This document shows positions 37,240 through 48,400 of a DNA stretch of 64,000 bases, one piece after another. Origin of the DNA: Phallusia mammillata (taxonomy: Eukaryota; Chordata; Ascidiacea; Phlebobranchia; Ascidiidae); contig QLIY01000274.1 of the NCBI GenBank assembly GCA_003260075.1, forward strand, positions 88,316 to 152,315, in the 5' to 3' direction. Positions within the stretch are counted from its first letter, which is position 1, and each line of letters opens with the position of its first letter. The position numbers and the translations under genes are program-made. The notes beneath the pieces were generated by a model. That model worked only from the letters and a program-made list of their open reading frames with translations, searched no databases and was not told where the DNA came from.

Positions 37240-40200
37240 AAATAGAAAAAAACATAACGTTGTAAGCTGCAGACAGTGCACACTGTTTCGACTTATAAGG
37301 TCTTATCAGTTCAGCTGCTGGTAACGACAAAAAAACAGCATCGAACAGGTTGGTAAGGCATGCTATTTCAGCTTGCTGATCCCAACAAACCAGAGTGGTT
37401 TAAGGGGCTACATTAGCTCATCTCTCGTCATCGGCTGCGCTGATGAGAACGTATAGGTCGAAACTTTGTGCACTGTCTGCAGCTTATCATATATTGGCTC
37501 GTTAAATTCGATTTTTTGTGTTCATTTTTATAGAATTTCAAAATTTATATTTTTAGCTTTCAACTTAAATACCCGAACCATTTTTTTAAGACTGCAACAA
37601 ACAAAAGATTTACAGATGATCAAATCCTACAAAAACTTAAATGCGATCATCCTAATCTCACCGCAGGTCCTCTACACTGGCCACACTCTTGGTAAGGGTC
37701 GTCTTCTCTCTTCTCAACTTTCGGATCTCGAGTTTAAGGATGCGGATATCCTCCAACCTCTGCCTGTATTGGATCTCTCCCTTGTTCAAGGTCGACTGTT
37801 GGATCTTGATCTTCTCATAGAGTAAAGCTAACTCGTCGTTCCTCCTAACCAATTGCGTTCCCAGGATGTCACGCTCGCTGATGACCTACGTAACAATCAC
37901 ATATTGTTGACGTCACAATACATAATTCGAAAATGTTTCGCTTTTGGAGAAGAAACGTTTTTACAGTGACTCACTATGAAGTTCTTATTGCAGACCATTG
38001 CCTGAGAGTTTAGAAAGGTGAGCAATCTACAAGTCTACGTTTTACATCCCGGGATGAAAGCACAGAGGGGTATAGTGTAAAAAATAGGTTGGCCAACCAA
38101 CAATTAGTGGTGTTATAACCAACAATTACTCATATCATAAAAATGAGGCAGGTTGTTACCCGCGATAAATAGTTCAAAAAAGGATACGGCGGTTCTTCAG
38201 TTCTGATGCCATATTTATGCGAAAATTTCAGAAATATTTTTGTTGGGTGTGTAGTAATATAGTGTGTTAATAAAACTTGGACTATATTGGATTCCTAGCC
38301 AAAAAATAATAGAGAATATAAAGTTTGAGAATCTCTGTGCCAAATGGAATTCTGATCGGTTATTGTACATTATTTGTAGATTACCTGGTCCAGCTCTTTC
38401 ATCTGTCTCTTCCTCTCAGCATCTGACTCTCTGATCACTTGTTGTAGTTTGGCAACCTCCTTCTCCATCTGCTCCAACTGAGTTTTGCTCTCAGCTGCTT
38501 GTTGCTTCATTCGCTGCAGTTCAGCCTGTACACCAGTGGTTTAAGTTAAAGAAAGCAAATGTTGGAATCATTATATTTTTGGGTATTAGTTTTAGTTATA
38601 AAACATATGGATCTGAGTTGTAAGCCCCCCCCCCCTGGTGTGATCAAGATTGACTTTCACCAATGCTGCCTCTTTAGTGGTAATCTCCTCTTTAAGTTGG
38701 TCGATCTGGTGGTTCATGATTTTCAACTTTCTTTTCATCTCTGTTATTTCATCCTGTAAAAACAAGCAGTGTGTTAAGGTAACTGACTTTAAAACACAGT
38801 TGTTTCAATTATTGTCGCCATTAAAATACTAGTATGTGTGAAAGTCCCCCCCCCCGTCAGACCAGACGCAAGTTTTTTTTTAAACCTATACTTGACACAA
38901 AACCCACCTACAAAAAAGTTTCTACAAAAAAGCACATGCTAAAACGCACACCGATTAGCATTAAAAGAATTGGACTAGTTACCTTAAGGGCCTCCTTTTC
39001 TTTCTCAACCCTGGTGTGATCCAGATTGACTTTAACCAATGCTGCCTCCTTTGTGGTAATCTCCTCTTTAAGTTGGTCGATTTGGTGGTTCATGATTTTT
39101 AACTTTCTTTTCATCTCTGTTATTTCATCCTGTAAAAATCAGAAGTGTGTTAAGATAACTTATTTTATCACACAGTTGTTTCAACTATTGTCACCATTTA
39201 AATATTAGTATGTGTGAAAGGTATGTTTAGAAAAGATAAAATAAAAATCTTGTAATAAGTGCCAAACGTTGCAACATTATGAATTATAAATCATGTGTTT
39301 TTTGAACCTGTGATTTCCAAATGGCAACAGGTTTTTGCTAATCTGCAGTTATTGATACATATGATATTTTTAAATAATTAATTTAACCATGTGTTATTTT
39401 ACGTCCATTGGCACAGCGCCTAAGTTGTATGTTTTTTTACTACAAACAAATCAGTAAATGGGACATTAAGTTTGGCAATTTTTTTTTACAAAATAATTGG
39501 AATATATTCCAAATAGGATTTAAAGATATGGTTCAATATGCCATTATAGGCATATCTGTTAAATCAGAATCATCTTACAATATTACCATTACAATAGGTT
39601 GAAAATCGTGCTTCAATAATATACCCCCCCCCCCATGAATTATAAATCATGTGTTTTTTGAACCTGTGATTTCCAAATGGCAGCAGGTTTTTGCTAATCT
39701 GCAGTTATTGATATATACGCCCCTTATAAATAATTCATTTAACCATGTGTAATTTTACATCCATTGGCACAGCTGAAGTTGTATGTTTTTCCACTACAAA
39801 CGATTCTAGTTCAGTATGCAATTATATGCACATCTGTTAAATCAGAACCATCTCACAATATTACCATTACAATAGGTTGAAAATCGTGCTTCAATAATAT
39901 AGGCCCTACCTGAGCTTCGATGAGATTCTTGCTGTACAGGTTTCTGTCAGATCTTACAGCCTCATAAAGATTCTGTTGCTGTTTAAGTTTGGTCTCAGCT
40001 TCAGCTATTTTCTTCTTGTAGTCAAAGATCTGCATCTCACGAACTTTCACATCTTCCATGTGTTGCAAAACCTAAAAATATATTGGTTAGTGTTATGAAA
40101 AGCTTTACAGTCAGTTACTGTAATTAAATGCATAACAGTTCTCTTGCATTGCAGAGTTAATTGTTAACACCCAATTACTGTAATTAATTTAATGGAAGTA

Positions 40201-43200
40201 GGAGTTTAAGTAGAGTTTTAAAGTAGGAGCAACTAATTTTTGCAAATACTTTATTTCTAGCATTTGTCTAACTACAGTTTTGAGGAAGTTTTTTGCCAAT
40301 GTTTTTTGACAGTACCCAGTCCTTGTCTTATTAATGCAATAGAGCCGTGGTATACTTCTCCATATTTATGTGAAAGTAAATCATACTTTCTGGGTAAGGT
40401 CACCCCCCCCCCAAATGTTTTATTTCTAGCATTTGTTTTTGCCAATGTTTTTGACAGTACCAAGTCCTTGTCTGATTTATGTAGTAGAGCAGTTCCATAA
40501 TTCTCCATATTTATGCTAAACTAAACCTACTTTCTGGGTAAGGTCTGAAGCCTCGTTGATGTAACGATCTCGTTCCTTTTCCAGCTGGTAGATGATTTTT
40601 CTTTGTTTCTGAGCTTCATCCTTGTAGTTCTGAATTTCCTGTTCCAGGTTCTTCTTGCTTTGTTCATGAAGTCTCACCAGATTCAGCTGCTTCTGGGTAG
40701 CATTTGCTGCCTGTTAAAGAAAGAGGGAGTAATAGACAAACAAGATTAACTGATAAAACACTCAGATAATTGGGACTGTGAAGAGAAGAATAGCAACACA
40801 AATATATGAGGCCAATTTATAGACTAATGTTTACTATTTTTAAAACACCAGTGTAGTCTTTGCCGGAAAAGACAAGTACTGTTTCTTGTTTGAGCCATCA
40901 CACATTTACTTTTATAAGAAGTAGATTTTTTTGATAAATAAACATTGTTACATTGTAATAAAATAACAAAACATAATTGAGAACTTTAAGGGGTAGGTAG
41001 CAACACATAATTTTTAAAGCACTTTTTTAAAATAAATGGTACTTTTTTGTAAACATAGTCAAACCAGAAGTGAATTTGTCTAAAACATATTTGGTGAAAC
41101 TTACAGGCTTAAAAAGATAAGAGTGGTGATAAAAGTCATATGACTACTCTCAGCAACGAACCCTCAACATTCCTGTTCTATTAAAGCATTTACAATTGCT
41201 AGTTTTTCACATCTGTGTCTTGTGTTTTTACGTGTTTCTGTTTGCAATGTTGTCGCCCCCCCCCCATTGCTAGTTTTTCACATCTGTGTCTTGTGTTTTT
41301 ACGTGTTTCTGTTGTCATATAATGCATGAAAACAAAATACAATATAAAGGGACACAAAATTGAAACATTACCTTCAGGCAGTTCTTGTTGAGGATGTCAC
41401 GTTCTCTTACAAGTTCGTCCATAGTTTTACGATCAACTTCTGCTTGTTTCTTCATTGCATCAAGTTCTGCAAGCAACAGACAACTTGTATAAACACTTTG
41501 TTTTGATTGTTTATAACACATACAACACATTTCAAATTTATAGCAAAAATTTGGGTGTTTTATTGACTTGAATATTATGTTTAAGGGCTGTGCGCTACCT
41601 GATCGGTGCAATAAGATCAATATTTTTGTAAATTTTATTAGGATAAACCTGACTTTTATGACCCAAAGGAATACAAAATGTATGTAAATCCTTCGAAGAA
41701 AATTAGAAGGCACAATTAGTAAGCAAGTGCAAAAAGTGAAAAATGGTGATTGTTTCCTTCTACATACCACGTTCAAGGCCACTAATTTGTCCTCTAAGAG
41801 TTTCCTTTTGACCTTCAACATCAGCTTTGCTTTCCTCTACCAGCTGTAAACGCCTCTGGATGGTTTCACGCAACTTTGTCAACCTTGTTGTCTCTTGGCG
41901 CATTTGGTTAATCTCATCCTCTCTTGCCTAAAGTGTTAAATATAGTACTAAATGTTAAGTAAATACAATAGCGAGCAACTTTGTCGTTTAGAAATCTGAT
42001 AGAGAAATAATGCACAGAAAACCTCAAAAACATTAAACATGCAGGAGTTTTTAAAATGGAAAAAAGTTGTAGTAAAATGTTAAGGTAATGATAGTTGCAT
42101 GTAAATTGTCAAGCTTTGCAAGAACACAGTTCATTATAGGGAAGATTGACATTGATTAGATGGCACATTTTTATGATGGTTAAATATTTTAACCTTGAGT
42201 TCAGCTGCTTTATTTTGGTTGTCAGTTGCCAGGGAATCAGCAGCATCTATCTGGTTCTGGTAGTCCTGTTGTAGCTTAGTCAATCGAGAATTAAGAAGAT
42301 CCATGTCACGAACTGCTTTCTCATGCAAAATCTATCACACAAAAGTTAATGGTTAAATAGGACTACAAATAGAAAAACACATGTCAAGTTGGCAATACCA
42401 CATAACTACGTGCCCCTGTTTAAAGCATTTTAGGTTGCTGTAAAAAGTTGCAAACATAACATATTTTTAAAGCAACAGAGGTAAAAAATGGTTTAGGTAC
42501 CATACCCTTTGCTCTTTTAGTTGTTGTTCAAGTCTGATGTTTTCATCTTTGTTTCTCTGAAGCTGACTCTGAAGTGATTTGATTTCACCAGCTCTTCCCT
42601 CGAGCTCTTTCTTCTCAGACGTCAGTTCCTTTTCCATCTTTTCTCTCTTTCTTGTTTCACGCTGAACCTCATTTTGCTTCATCTGAATATCTTGTTGCAG
42701 CTGCGTAAAAGTCATAATTAGTGTCATGAAGCAAAAAGATACAAACAAGTATTTAGATTCAAAACATCACAACATTTTGACAGTTTCTTTTGGTATCACC
42801 AGGTGAAATAAAACCAAAAGAAGGGATGTAACTTGGTGCCACAAAACAGTGAAAAAAGTGTCATGAAGGTCACTGTACTTAGACAGGATAACACAACTGA
42901 TAAACAAAAATCCCACCAATAGTAGTAGTTATATTCGGGTGAGTTCGAGAATACAATTTTGTGGATCAAATTTGTAATCTTTTTCAAGCTTGTGGGTCCA
43001 CTAAATATGTTACTGTTACAAATAGTTTAAAATAGCCAGTACAATTGAAAAATATCAGACATACTTCTGCAATTTTAACTTCAGCTTGTTCACGATCTGA
43101 CTCTGCTTTAATCTGAGCTGCTGATGCTGAAGTGAGTTTATCACGCATGGTTGCAATTTCACTTAACAGGTCATCCCTTTCTCGTGTCACCTCTTCCTTG

Positions 43201-44583
43201 ATCTTAATCAGTTCATTGACACTAAAACAACATAATTGATTAATATGAATGTATACATAATAATGTGTATGTGCACCAAGTATATAGAATAAGGAACTGA
43301 AGATACCAGTTAGGTGAAATATATGTATTCAATGTAAATTCATTGTCATTGACTGATTCTGCTATTTGTAAAATATTTTCTATTCTCAGTTATACTACGT
43401 ACAAGCATTCATTATAAATTGTGCACAATCAACACAAATCATCATTTTGGGACAATTTTACTATGGCTTTTTAAAATATTTGTAAGCATAGTGCTCAAGG
43501 CATAACATTCGAAGCAAATTTATTTTCGAAAACTTGTCTTTAGTAGCTTGTATGTATGTCAGTTTTATCATCTACCTGTGTTCTTGGCCCATTGAAAGAC
43601 CAGCCCCTTGTTCCACGAGCTTGGTGAGGTTTGCTATCTCAAGTTTAAGACTTTGAATAGTTTCTCTAGCTCTTGTTTCACGTTCTGTGGCAGCATCAAC
43701 CATCTTCCAAGCTTTTTCCAGCTCTTGCTTAAGTTGTTGAATCGTTGCCTGAAAAATATTCAATGACTCTTACATACTTGAAATCTAGATATGTGAAAAA
43801 GGTGAAAATATTATTTAATGAAAGCAGTGTCATCTCCAAACTACACCTTGGTGCAAAATAGGCCAATGTTACACAGTGTGTTAAAACAAACATGAGATGA
43901 GTTTATTTTGCTTGGTGAACATAGCGACACAGAAAAAGCTGCGTATGAAGGGCACAATTGGTGGATAATGGCTGTGGAACGCGCTGCAGCTACAGCGTAT
44001 TAAATGAAACAAGCAACAAACGTTACAGAAATGGACTGCATTTTTAACAAACCTGATCATCTTGTGACAGTTTAAGAGCCTGTGCAACTTTTGATGAGTT
44101 GGTCACAATTTCAGCATTTAGCTCTCTGCATTTGCTCATGAGACGCTTTTCACTTTCATGAGACTTTTTCAGAGCTTTGTGTAATTTTTCATATTCCACT
44201 CGAAACCTAATAAATTTTGAAACATAATTGAAGTGCAAAATACACCATTGTCAAAACAAAGACAAATTTAAATGAGACATTTAGTTTGCCAACCAAATAG
44301 CCACGTAGTACTAAATGCCCCCCCCCCTTTTGAAACATAATTGAAGTGCAAAATACACCATTGTCAAAACAAAGAAAAATTTAAATGCGACATTTAGTTT
44401 GCCAACCTAATAGCGACGTAGTACTAAATGTATAAGCATCTCAAAAAAGATTTCTTTGAAATATTTGAATAAAACAACTTGCCTCTCCAAAGTTTTGTCT
44501 CCCATAAGTTCACTGACAACATCCTGGAAATCTTTCTCCAAAGCTTGGAAGGCATCTTCTTCGAATGCAGGTTTTTCAGACAT
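34491..44583 (-). CDS. CFAP58: CFAP58 (CCDC147), ciliary/flagellar coiled-coil protein
   Basis: CFAP58 is a coiled-coil protein needed for sperm flagellum assembly. Seventeen exons join in phase: 44583-44483, 44206-44053, 43748-43576, 43221-43065, 42700-42506, 42331-42194, 41927-41768, 41466-41372, 40710-40531, 40071-39910, 39129-38983, 38525-38385, 37885-37662, 36936-36783, 36387-36205, 35621-35488, 34611-34491. They total 2619 bases, 872 aa, the same length as I recall for the human protein. Highly conserved stretches include KCRELNAEIVTNSSKVAQAL, QQQNLYEAVRSDRNLYSKN, LVRRNDELALLYEKIKIQQS, LARQPGPEVAEQL and the C-terminal PRFTGGGF. The protein is heptad-rich throughout, with no membrane segment. 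Intron 1 has a GC donor (GAGAG then GCAAGT). Several introns and exon 11 are partly duplicated at poly-C joins. Confidence 0.96.
34661..34839 (+). mobile_element. Palindromic pogo/Tigger-like MITE, copy 2
   Basis: The element starts CAGTAAACCTCGGTTTATCC and ends GGTTTTACCTTGGTTTACTG, an inverted repeat. Internal 'ccggattaa/ccggataaa' motifs are arranged as further inverted pairs. It matches 8075-8236 in reverse. It lies in the last CFAP58 intron. Confidence 0.7.
34905..35010 (-). mobile_element. tRNA-derived SINE-like fragment
   Basis: On the minus strand it has an A-box-like TAGCTCGGTTGATA and a perfect B box GGTTCGAATCC, spaced as in a tRNA. It ends in GGCTAGATTTTTCTA, shared with the copy at 4681-4800. 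The stem pairing of a real tRNA is poor. Confidence 0.55.
36013..36172 (+). repeat. Dispersed repeat family A
   Basis: It contains 'caccaagccggaaatag', 'atgcgctacgcggcaacgtt' and 'gctacagctac', in the same order as at 25987-26131. It is intronic in CFAP58. Confidence 0.6.
37189..37229. repeat. Poly-C tract, 41 bases
   Basis: This is an uninterrupted C41 followed directly by an A-run. It lies in a CFAP58 intron, next to repeat family B. Confidence 0.95.
37259..37490. repeat. Dispersed repeat family B, inverted arrangement
   Basis: 'gctgcagacagtgcacactg' followed by 'tttcgacttataaggtctta' at 37267-37310 faces its reverse complement 'aggtcgaaactttgtgcact' then 'gtctgcagc' at about 37456-37485. 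Further copies are at 58040-58070, 63529-63615 and 63789-63905. The two arms frame about 150 bases. Confidence 0.6.
38637..39208. repeat. Duplication including part of CFAP58 exon 11
   Basis: After C11 at 38625-38635, a partial exon copy (38637-38756) repeats bases of the true exon 11 (39129-38983) with a few substitutions, and the following intron bases are repeated too. Another tract, C10 at 38846-38855, lies between the copies. Confidence 0.8.
39280..39910. repeat. Intron duplication around C11 at 39624-39634
   Basis: 'atgaattataaatcatgtgttttttgaacc' and the following ~250 bases occur before and after the tract, with indels. It lies in the CFAP58 intron upstream of exon 11. Confidence 0.8.
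40240..40530. repeat. Intron duplication around C10 at 40403-40412
   Basis: 'tttatttctagcatttg' and the following bases, up to 'ctttctgggtaaggtc' beside CFAP58 exon 9, occur on both sides of the tract. The first copy includes a truncated exon edge. Confidence 0.75.
41190..41330. repeat. Intron duplication around C10 at 41256-41265
   Basis: 'attgctagtttttcacatctgtgtcttgtg' is repeated almost exactly on both sides of the tract. Confidence 0.85.
43888..44005 (+). repeat. Dispersed repeat family A
   Basis: It reads 'gagtttattttgcttggtga', 'aacatagcgacaca', 'gggcacaattggtgg' and 'gctgcagctaca', ending 'gtattaaa'. It is an intronic copy in CFAP58. Confidence 0.6.
44205..44430. repeat. Intron 1 duplication around C10 at 44318-44327
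   Basis: About 105 bases starting 'ttttgaaacataattgaagt' occur on both sides of the tract, with single-base differences. Confidence 0.85.
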
Positions 44584-45401
44584 TTCGTTTGTGGGCTACA
44601 AACTTTTTACGAAAGAAATCTTTGTTTTGTTGCTTGGCCCAAGAACAAAATCCCGATCTCAACCTTTATTGAACGGTAGATACCATGGCAACAACATTCC
44701 GTTAGGTGGGGTAAATACTATTAACTTTCTTTAATTGGGGGGTAATACCGTATGTATTTTTTTATGCAAGAACAATATATTTTATCTTTGCATGATAAAT
44801 GATCGCGGTTTTTATTTAAATTTTGAAATAAACTAACGTTGTTTGCCATATTTGTTTTCACTGCAGCCCCACAAACACAGACAAAACCCCCCCCCCCTTG
44901 GCCCAAGAACAAAATCCCGATCTCAACCTTTATTGAACGGTAGAAACCATGGCAACAACATTCCGCTAGGTGGGGCAAAATACTATTAACTTTCTTTAAT
45001 TGGGGTAATACCGTATGTATTTTTTTATGCAAGAACAATATATTTTATCTTTGCTTCATAAATAATCGCGGTTTTTATTTAAATTTTGAAATAAACCAAC
45101 GTTGTTTGCCATGTTTGTTTTCACTACAGCCCCACAAACACAGACAAATCCCCCCCCCCCAAGTACGTATTTCACAGCTGGTGTAAGTGACATCACATCT
45201 GAAAAAACATTCAAGCATCAAGTTTATTCAGACTTTCCAGACTTAAACCCCCCCCCCCTATATCTTGAAGTTTCTGTAAACTGCTTACTCATTTTCACTT
45301 ACATACTGCCACGTTTTTTAACAACGCTTTGTCTATCTCATTGTTGTGTATTGAAATCATACTTTTGCTGTACGGTACAACAACATAACAAAATCAACGT
45401 A
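44584..45401. other. Spacer between CFAP58 start and ZP-gene stop, with duplications
   Basis: About 250 bases upstream of CFAP58 (from 44636) are repeated after C11 at 44887-44897. A truncated copy of the ZP gene's last coding exon (45161-45247, matching 45499-45585) sits between C11 tracts at 45150-45160 and 45248-45258. Once the repeats are removed, the true spacer is only about half its apparent 818 bases. The CFAP58 promoter should be here. Confidence 0.6.
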
Positions 45402-48400
45402 TCAGGAAAAACGGTAGGACTTTGCAACAGACGCTCGTTGCAAGACAAAATAAGCACAAACTAAAGCAGCTAAAATGACGAAAATGAACAACGCAACAAG
45501 TACGTATTTCACAGCTGGTGTAAGTGACATCACATCTGAAAAAAACATTCAAGCATCAAGTTTAGACTTTCCAGACTTAAAAGCAAGTAGGCTAAATAAA
45601 TGTCAATTTCAATTGATTATTGCATTTTAGAATTAGATCTTTGTAAACATGTTAAGCACTGAATTATTTTAGAATTAGATCTTTGTAAACATGTTAAGCA
45701 CTGAATTTGTATTTAAAAATTGCAGCCATTTTCAATTTGTTTACCTTTTTCGGACGGAATATCTTTCTTGTCCACGACTTGGAGGTCTTTGTCGCCATCT
45801 TCAGTGTAATTCAATCTCGGAATTCCACTTCCTTTTTCAAACACATAGAATGGGCCTATAACGATGGGTTGTTCGCTTGAGGGAATTGCACGTCTTTTCC
45901 TTGAGGTCGGTCTCAAACACCTTTCAACATTGGCACTGCCCGGACAAGGCTAAAAATAGTTTATTTTAAAGGTTCCGATACAAATCGTTAGCTGGGTGTA
46001 AGTTGACTGAAAAATAGCTGTGTTTTGAGCAATCTGTGACACACAAAAGCTACCTGTCAATGAGACACACAACTTACCTGTTTATTCTTCGCCTGGCAGA
46101 TTTGGATGTCGGCGTGGATAAAAAACTGACTTTTGCATGAAGCCAGTCTCGCCGCCCTGAACGACAGACATATTACGTGACCGATTCCGCTTTGACTTAG
46201 AACAAAATCCAGATTGTTGACATTCTCGGTGGGCGCCATGCATCCGTCAGTCACCAGCTCAACGCCAGGAAAGAAACGGGTTTCTCCGCAGGAAAGCACC
46301 AAACGCGAAAGGGTCGAATGCATGATACTCTGAAAAATATCAAAAATTATTGCCCCTTACATCACATCAAGTTATAATTATTATTACTCTTTTACTCTAA
46401 CTTTATTGTTGTTGTAAAATGTAAAGAGAACGATTTACTGCAGCTAACTTAATGTCTACGAAGCGAATTTAGGTTGAACGCCAATTATCGGAGTTCTATC
46501 ACAATTTTATTTAGATGTTAGATCGAGTTAATTATAAATGGAATATGCAATTGGTTTGAGAGTTTCTTGTGTTGATATATCCATTAAGCAATGTCTATAT
46601 GGCCAAAAAGAGACCACTTTTGTATGACAACATTGAAAAGTGTGGAAAGCTTTGGTTGTTGTTTTATTATCAAAAACCTAAAATCCCAGAACAAAATATC
46701 ACCAGATTTACCTGCATATTTGTGTTTCCTATTGGTTGGGTTGTCAAGGTGATATATACGATTTGACCGACGGTGTACACAGCTTCTCGGACTATTGACA
46801 ACCCAGTGGGACATGCAGCTGGACAGGCGGAAGTTTTACACAAGCTCACTTGTGGGGTAAATCTAACTTCTTCACTGATGGTGGGGAACTCTGTCAAACT
46901 AGGGAAAAAGAAAGATTATTAATGCTGAACGGTAAATTTGTACGTATAAGTTTTCATAACTTTGTCAATCTCAGGGAAAAAGGTGTGATTATATTTGTAA
47001 CAACATTATTGTGAGTTCTGTATATTAATGAGACGCTTTTAATTACTTCGTGAGCGCTTCTAAAGATGAAGAAACACTGCTTTAAAGAGAGAAGAGATTT
47101 TGTTGTAAGCAAGGTACGATTGATCCGCGATTTGATGACGATTTTTTCATACGATTGATGTCGAACCAATGTAAGTTTGTTATGTCGTACACGTTGTTTT
47201 GAAGTCGTAAGTTACATTTGTTTATAGTAGCCAAGCACTCAATGCTTATCAAAACGTGCAATGGTTTGTTTATACATTAACACGTTTGAGTTCAAACAAA
47301 CGCCTGATCAAGTAACTACGAGTTACTAAGTTACAAACTTCTGTTTGAAAGTTTTTACTGACCAGGTGTATTTTACTTCCGTTCTGTAAAACACAGAAAA
47401 AAATGACTTTTTAATTTCACTTACACTGGTCGAAGTGAGGAGATAAAGGTATAATCTCCGGAGTAAACACATTCGAATGTGGCGATCGGAACTGGCATAT
47501 CCATTGTGAAATCATTGGGAAAGAGATTCACCCAAATATCGCTGGAAATCGTTTCGTCCAATCCGATTTTTCGCCTTTGCATTTTTCCACACATCGAAAA
47601 AGGCGAGTAAAGCGTGATGACGTACTGGCCATTGATTGGTTGAGAGGCTGAACGTGTATTCATACAGTTTTAGTATACTTAATGGGCATGAAACATGCAC
47701 TGTAAATAAGAGATTTTGGAGTGGTATTTCGATACCCCAAATGTGCAGTGCCGGGTTAAGGGTCTGCTGGCCTGTAGGCACATTTTATAAGTAGCCCGAA
47801 AATCAGGTTGCCAACTAAAAAATTAGAATTATCAGTGTTGCCAAATCATTCTAAAGCGGCCAAAGTGTGGAAGTTTTTCAAAGGATTGATTTCTCCGTTA
47901 TTTTGCTATTGTGTGATCGAAAATTCATCTTTTAGGATGAAAACTGAAAAGTGACCATACTCAAGTGTTGGTAATTTTAAATTAGGATGTCTATTTCCAC
48001 CAGTCCCGTTGCATGACTGTTGCGTGACCAAACATGTATTACTCAAACATCTTTACTTGGGCGTTACAAGCATTAAAAGCATTCAAAGCATTCAATGCAA
48101 AGTTGTTTTCCATAAAATGGATATCGATCTTACTTGAGCACATTGGGGATCTACTGACAGAATCAGCGGTGCCCACAAACACTTGCATGTCGTTGCTTCC
48201 ACTTCTGGACTTGGACCTTGCAAAATCTTCTGGGACCCGAATTTCTATCGACATTGGGAGACAGTCCAAAGAAGGTGGTTCTAAAATTTTTCGTATTGCA
48301 GTAAAAACAAATGGAAAGCAAAAAAAAATTCAAACGAAGTAGGCTGCATCTAATATTGCTATCTCATAAGTAGTGTCAGTGCCCAAACTATAACTGGACC

